Source of the DNA: Synechocystis sp. PCC 7509
Lineage (GTDB): Bacteria > Cyanobacteriota > Cyanobacteriia > Cyanobacteriales > Chroococcidiopsidaceae
NCBI RefSeq assembly: GCF_000332075.2
Contig: NZ_ALVU02000001.1
Location: 3,174,324 to 3,238,323, forward strand
Reading direction: 5' to 3'
DNA length: 64,000 nt
Shown here in pieces: positions 60,493 to 64,000 of this stretch (positions are counted from its first letter, which is position 1; every line of letters starts with the position of its first letter). A program made the position numbers and the translations under genes. The notes beneath the pieces are model-generated. The model did no database searches. It saw only the letters and a list, made by a program, of their open reading frames with translations, and had not been told where the DNA came from.

Positions 60493-61884
60493 TTATTGAC
60501 TGCTCAGTCGTTCTGGTAGTCGGTCAAAACGAATTAAATCTTGATAAGTTTCGCGCTGCAAAATTAGATTTGCTTCGCCATTACTAACCAATACTGCCGC
60601 CGGACGAGGCAAGCGGTTGTAGTTAGATGCCATGCTGTAATTGTAAGCACCTGTTGCCATGACCGCGAGAATATCTCCAGGATTGGTAGGAGGTAAAGTT
60701 GCGTTTTTAATTAAAATATCACCAGATTCGCAGTGTTTTCCAGCTACCGTAACCGTCTGAGTTAGCGGTGCAGACATTTTGTTAGCGATCGCAGCGCGAT
60801 AAACGGATTGATAAGTAATAGGGCGAGGATTATCAGACATACCTCCATCTACAGCGATATAAGTGCGGATTTCGGGAATTACTTTCGATGAGCCGATAGT
60901 ATAAGCTGTAATGCAAGCAGAACCAACCAGACTACGCCCTGGTTCGCATAATAATTTAGGTAAAGGTAAGTTTTCGGTTGTGCAGGCATTTTTTACGGCG
61001 TGACAAATAGTTTGTACCCATTCGTCAATACTAGGGGGATCGTCAGATTCGGTGTAACGTATACCTAAACCGCCGCCAACGTTTAATTCACTAATTTTTA
61101 GTCCATACTCCGCCGCTTTTTTAATCCACTGCACCATCACCCCGCCTAAATCTTGGTGTGGTTGACGTTCAAAAATTTGCGAACCGATATGAGCGTGGAG
61201 TCCGATACAATTTAAGCATTCTTGCTGACTGACAAAAGCAAATACTTCATCTAATTGATTGGGATCGAAACCAAATTTGCTGTCTAAGTGTCCTGTGCGG
61301 ATGTATTCGTGAGTATGGCACTCAATACCGGGAGTTAGCCGCAGCATAATCCGGGTAGAATCGCCTATTGCTACTAAATTGTGCAATTCTTGCCAATTAT
61401 CTACGACGATCGCACAACCTGATGAGATCGCTTCCTTTAATTCTTGCACCGATTTATTATTGCCATGCAAGTAAAGTTTATCAGGGGTAACTCCGGCTTT
61501 TAATGCGGTATAGAGTTCGCCCCCCGATACTATATCAATGCCCAAACCTTCGGAAAATGCGATCGCGCATACCGCCAAACAACTCCAAGCTTTAGAAGCG
61601 TAAAGTACCTGTGATTCCCCCGGATAATAACGCTGCATAGCTTCTCGATACTGACGGCAAGCAGTGCGGAGAGTTTCTTCGTCTAAAATATATAGTGGTG
61701 AACCAAATTGTTTTACGAGGCTAGGAACATCGCAACCGCCGATTTCTAGAGCATCATGCTCGTTAACTTTGGCGGTAATGGGTAATAATTCTTGGTTAGG
61801 GGAAGTTACTAGAGTATTATTTGCATTGGGTAAATAACCAGTGCCAGAATTTTCGCTTTCTACCGGGTGAAACGTAGATACCAT
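60493..61884 (-). CDS. lysA: Diaminopimelate decarboxylase
   Basis: A 463-residue PLP enzyme, the last step of lysine synthesis. The PLP-binding Lys is in VLYASKAWSCLAVC; other landmarks are SGGELYTALKAG, HAHIGSQIFE, NVGGGLGIRY, CEPGRSLVG, the substrate Cys in KHCESGDIL and MATGAYNYSMASNYN. The first ~45 residues are a nonconserved extension. It lies 64 bases upstream of cdaA on the same strand. Confidence 0.95.
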   Translation of the reverse strand: MVSTFHPVESENSGTGYLPNANNTLVTSPNQELLPITAKVNEHDALEIGGCDVPSLVKQFGSPLYILDEETLRTACRQYREAMQRYYPGESQVLYASKAWSCLAVCAIAFSEGLGIDIVSGGELYTALKAGVTPDKLYLHGNNKSVQELKEAISSGCAIVVDNWQELHNLVAIGDSTRIMLRLTPGIECHTHEYIRTGHLDSKFGFDPNQLDEVFAFVSQQECLNCIGLHAHIGSQIFERQPHQDLGGVMVQWIKKAAEYGLKISELNVGGGLGIRYTESDDPPSIDEWVQTICHAVKNACTTENLPLPKLLCEPGRSLVGSACITAYTIGSSKVIPEIRTYIAVDGGMSDNPRPITYQSVYRAAIANKMSAPLTQTVTVAGKHCESGDILIKNATLPPTNPGDILAVMATGAYNYSMASNYNRLPRPAAVLVSNGEANLILQRETYQDLIRFDRLPERLSSQ

Positions 61885-61942
61885 AATTTCAGAAGTCAGT
61901 TGTTAATTTCTAGTGTACTAAGCGCTCGTACCAATAACTCGT

Positions 61943-62491
61943 GTGAATTTATTAGAACTTAAACCAATTACAACTCAAATGCTTAAAGCCGTAGTAGAAC
62001 TAGACGGGCTATGCTTTGGCGGTTTGTGGACATTTGAAGGCTACGAGCGAGAGATAGACAGCACCAACGCCGATTTGCTGGGTTTATCCCTTCCTGGTAA
62101 TCCGCCTTTATTAGTAGGAATGGGCTGTTTGTGGTCAATTGTCGATGAAGCTCATATTACAATTTTGGCAGTGCATCCCCGCTACCAAAGTCAAGGTTTC
62201 GGGCAATTTATCTTATTAGCATTACTTACTTCTGCTCAGAGACGAGGATTAGAAAGAGCTAGTTTAGAAGTACGTACTTCTAATAAATGTGCGATCGCAC
62301 TCTATCAAAAATTTGGGTTTAAAACGGCAGGAATTAGGAAGCGATACTACTCAGACACCGGGGAAGATGCCTTAATTTTGTGGCGCGGTGGCTTACAAGA
62401 CGCGGAATTTATTCAGAATTTAACTTCTTGGCGGCAAAACGTGCGATCGCGCATTGTTACAACTACAGGCTACCAATTAAAAGTGCATTAG
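61943..62491 (+). CDS. rimI: Ribosomal-protein-alanine N-acetyltransferase-like protein
   Basis: A 182-residue GNAT protein (GTG start). The acetyl-CoA site is ILAVHPRYQSQGFGQFILLALLTSAQRRGLERASLEVRTSN, followed by ALYQKFGFKTAGIRKRYYSDTGEDALILW, typical of RimI, with a 30-residue C-terminal extension. Its last ~210 bases (62282-62491) recur as a diverged copy at 63628-63835, bracketing two other genes. Substrate may be a ribosomal protein or the tRNA-modifying machinery; not decidable here. Confidence 0.9.
   Translation: MNLLELKPITTQMLKAVVELDGLCFGGLWTFEGYEREIDSTNADLLGLSLPGNPPLLVGMGCLWSIVDEAHITILAVHPRYQSQGFGQFILLALLTSAQRRGLERASLEVRTSNKCAIALYQKFGFKTAGIRKRYYSDTGEDALILWRGGLQDAEFIQNLTSWRQNVRSRIVTTTGYQLKVH
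62282..62491 (+). repeat. 3' end of rimI, first copy of a ~210-bp direct repeat
   Basis: From AATAAATG just before a HIP1 site through the rimI stop. Aligned by hand with 63628-63835 there are about 25 mismatches and one 2-base gap, so roughly 88 percent identity. Both copies end with the same stop context GTGCATTAG. The repeat brackets a two-gene cassette. Confidence 0.9.
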
Positions 62492-62594
62492 CGGAAAAAT
62501 TGGGGTGTGGCTTTGCCTCCCCCAATGTTTTCCAAGAGAGTGGCAGCTTGTTAAGAAATAGGCGATTCCAACAAGTGACTCGATTAAGGAATAG

Positions 62595-63041
62595 GTGATA
62601 GAAAAACTTTATTATCGTGGCATGGCAGAGCAGAATGGTAAACCCAAAATAGGTCGTAGCGCCAGACTGTTAGGAGTTAGACCTAATATCGATATAAATA
62701 TTGAGCAAATACCAATAGGTTATGTGGATGAGCAAGGATATTTGTTGCCATTCCAGCGCAAATTTAGTGACGAGCTTATAATTGTTGCAATTAGAGACAC
62801 AAAAGGAATGTCTGTTTCTCTGTCAATCGAAGGTTTACCCACCTTTCGCAAACCTATTAGATTTGGCGGAACTGGTAAAGACGCTTTATGGCGAATTAAC
62901 AACAGCATTATCGCTGGAGATTTACAAGCCGTCCAAGATAGCCCGACCCACGTTAGCATCTTGCCAAGAGTTACAATGTCTCTAGAAAAGTACGAATTGG
63001 CATTAGCAAGTACCCAAAAATATTGGGAAAGAATTGATTAG
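62595..63041 (+). CDS. Cassette gene 1, hypothetical protein with Tse2-like features
   Basis: A 148-residue soluble protein. GTG start at 62595 with ribosome-binding site AAGGAAT; it keeps LYYRGMAEQNGKPKIGRS at the N-terminus, which an ATG at 62622 would remove. The order LYYRG, PTFRKPIRFGGTGKDALWRI, then VQDSPTHVSILPRVTMSLEKYELALAS recalls Tse2-type ADP-ribosyltransferase toxins (LYR, PDI..G, THYTI.P..M), but this is a weak eye match. The next gene follows 29 bases on. The pair lies between two rimI 3' ends. Function unknown. Confidence 0.72.
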   Translation: MIEKLYYRGMAEQNGKPKIGRSARLLGVRPNIDINIEQIPIGYVDEQGYLLPFQRKFSDELIIVAIRDTKGMSVSLSIEGLPTFRKPIRFGGTGKDALWRINNSIIAGDLQAVQDSPTHVSILPRVTMSLEKYELALASTQKYWERID

Positions 63042-63070
63042 TAAAATCCAAAAAATAGGGGGCTATAAAA

Positions 63071-63598
63071 ATGGCTTGGATATTTAGTTTGTCCGCAGAA
63101 TGTGGTGCTGAGGAAAGCAGCGCCCATAAATTTGCTCGACACTTTGAGGGAATATCATGGTTACTCTCAAATAATCATCACTGCCAATGTCACACAGACA
63201 TTTTCCAAGATATAGAGAAAAACTGGTGGTGTCGGGTTTCGCCAAGCAATCTTAGTGAAGTAGGAATAGATAGCCCTGGAAGTGCTTATTTGATGACAGA
63301 GCTAGGTATTTTACTCTATCAGTCTCTAAGGTTTGCACCCCAATTTCGTTATGCTTTAGTTGGTGTTGAAGTCGATGAATTTAGAACTTATAGCGAGCTT
63401 ATTGAAGAATTACATAGTTTATCTATTCCAGGATTAGTTTTGGCAAAAAGCCTTAAGCAAGAACTGGAAATACCGCCAATGTTTCGAGCCTTTAGCTCTA
63501 ATTATGTGTGGCAGCCCTACGAGGGAGAAATCTACAATCCGCTAATGGCATCGCCAAACTTAAAAAGTAAACTTGATGAATTGTTAGCTGCAAGTTGA
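63071..63598 (+). CDS. Cassette gene 2, hypothetical protein
   Basis: A 175-residue soluble protein, unrecognised. It is rich in Ser, Glu and Leu with no membrane segment or signal; features include WLLSNNHHCQCHTDIF (His/Cys-rich), YALVGVEVDEFRTYSELIEELHSLSIPG and IYNPLMASPNLKSKLDELLAAS. A G-rich ribosome-binding site (TAGGGGGC) precedes the ATG. It follows cassette gene 1 by 29 bases, so they form a pair; an antitoxin or immunity role is only inference from that arrangement. Confidence 0.72.
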   Translation: MAWIFSLSAECGAEESSAHKFARHFEGISWLLSNNHHCQCHTDIFQDIEKNWWCRVSPSNLSEVGIDSPGSAYLMTELGILLYQSLRFAPQFRYALVGVEVDEFRTYSELIEELHSLSIPGLVLAKSLKQELEIPPMFRAFSSNYVWQPYEGEIYNPLMASPNLKSKLDELLAAS

Positions 63599-63627
63599 GT
63601 TAAAACTCTTAAGAGCGACAATTACAA

Positions 63628-63835
63628 AATAAATGCGATCGCCCTCTATCAAAAATTTGGGTTTAAAACGGCAGGAATCAGAAAAAAATACTACTCAGAT
63701 ACCGGGGAAGATGCCTTAATTTTGTGGCGTGGCGGCTTGCAAGAAGCTGAGTTTATTGAGAAATTAAAGATGTGGCGGCAAAACGTGCGATCGCGCATTG
63801 TTATAAATACAGGCTACCAGTTACAAGTGCATTAG
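63628..63835 (+). pseudogene. Detached duplicate of the rimI 3' end
   Basis: About 69 codons in the rimI frame (ALYQKFGFKTAGIRKKYYSD, TGEDALILWRGGLQEAEF, RQNVRSRIVINTGYQLQVH, stop) without the acetyl-CoA-binding half. There is no start and it cannot be functional. The upstream edge coincides with a HIP1 site. It marks the downstream boundary of the cassette. Confidence 0.88.
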
Positions 63836-64000
63836 TTGCAGCTTGCGATCGTATTTATATATTCAAATAATGCTGGAAAATTTTAATATAATAATATAGT
63901 TAGAGTACTGGATTTTCGTTATAAAATAGTTTCTTATACTTAAATTCTGGTAAACCTCAGATAATAAGATTCATATTGTTTTGATCTAATTTTTGCTATT
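63836..64000. other. Window end, AT-rich, nothing recognised
   Basis: 165 AT-rich bases after the rimI duplicate with no open frame, repeat or hairpin that I could support. Confidence 0.4.

Noticed and set aside
62499-62526. Hairpin ATTGGGG/CCCCAAT after rimI as a terminator
   Set aside because: Only a 7-bp stem with a 14-base loop and no T run on either side; support is too weak to list as a terminator.

Overview
This is a cyanobacterial chromosome segment. The evidence is the very frequent HIP1 octamer GCGATCGC and a set of lineage-typical genes: the RuBisCO-operon regulator RbcR, the carboxysome shell protein CcmP, the NDH-1 assembly factor CRR6, SphS-SphR, an SLH-domain iron-type porin, and DUF2808 and DUF3288 proteins. 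I do not assign a species.

Layout. 1-7.4 kb: the 3' end of recN, small conserved genes, rbcR, and a zinc-ribbon Ser/Thr kinase followed by two membrane-anchored PstS-like proteins. 7.4-16.2 kb: two Crp/Fnr regulators, a stand-alone ArgS-like protein without a catalytic domain, a HAD phosphatase, an SLH porin, and the sphR-sphS-phoU operon. 16.5-21.4 kb: hisA, aroA, a TIGR04282 protein, pgl and two FHA genes, the second of which runs into an insertion sequence. 21.4-26.8 kb: a graveyard of at least six insertion sequences (IS5, ISL3, IS630, IS4, a second IS630, IS982), nested or abutting and all damaged, ending in a TPR-gene remnant. 26.9-32.2 kb: one rRNA operon on the minus strand (16S, tRNA-Ile, tRNA-Ala, 23S, 5S) with a clear promoter and a very strong terminator hairpin.

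32.3-40 kb: nadC, argS, def, an HtrA-type lipoprotein protease, dnaA, a probable replication origin with clustered DnaA boxes and TAG-trinucleotide tracts, and dnaN. 40-46.5 kb: a lipid kinase, a PlsY-like/PEP-synthase-like fusion of 942 residues, an aldo/keto reductase, an ABC-2 permease and a Uma2 protein. 46.6-51.3 kb: a copper-resistance island (CopM-like DUF305 protein, Csp-type Cys-rich four-helix protein, CopA P-type ATPase, cupredoxin, MerR/CueR regulator) with two near-identical MerR-type operators. 51.4-53.3 kb: ccmP, a pentapeptide-repeat gene and crr6. 53.5-55.2 kb: two more 5'-truncated transposase fragments. 55.2-62.5 kb: Uma2, an ABC ATPase, a GNAT gene, mtnA, cdaA-uppS, lysA and rimI.

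62.3-63.8 kb: a two-gene cassette bounded by two diverged copies of the 3' end of rimI. It looks like a small integrative or duplicated module whose first gene resembles Tse2-type toxins. I rate this cassette, the origin architecture, the PlsY/PEP-synthase fusion and the catalytic-domain-less ArgS-like protein as the most interesting items. All calls come from reading the sequence; no database search was run.
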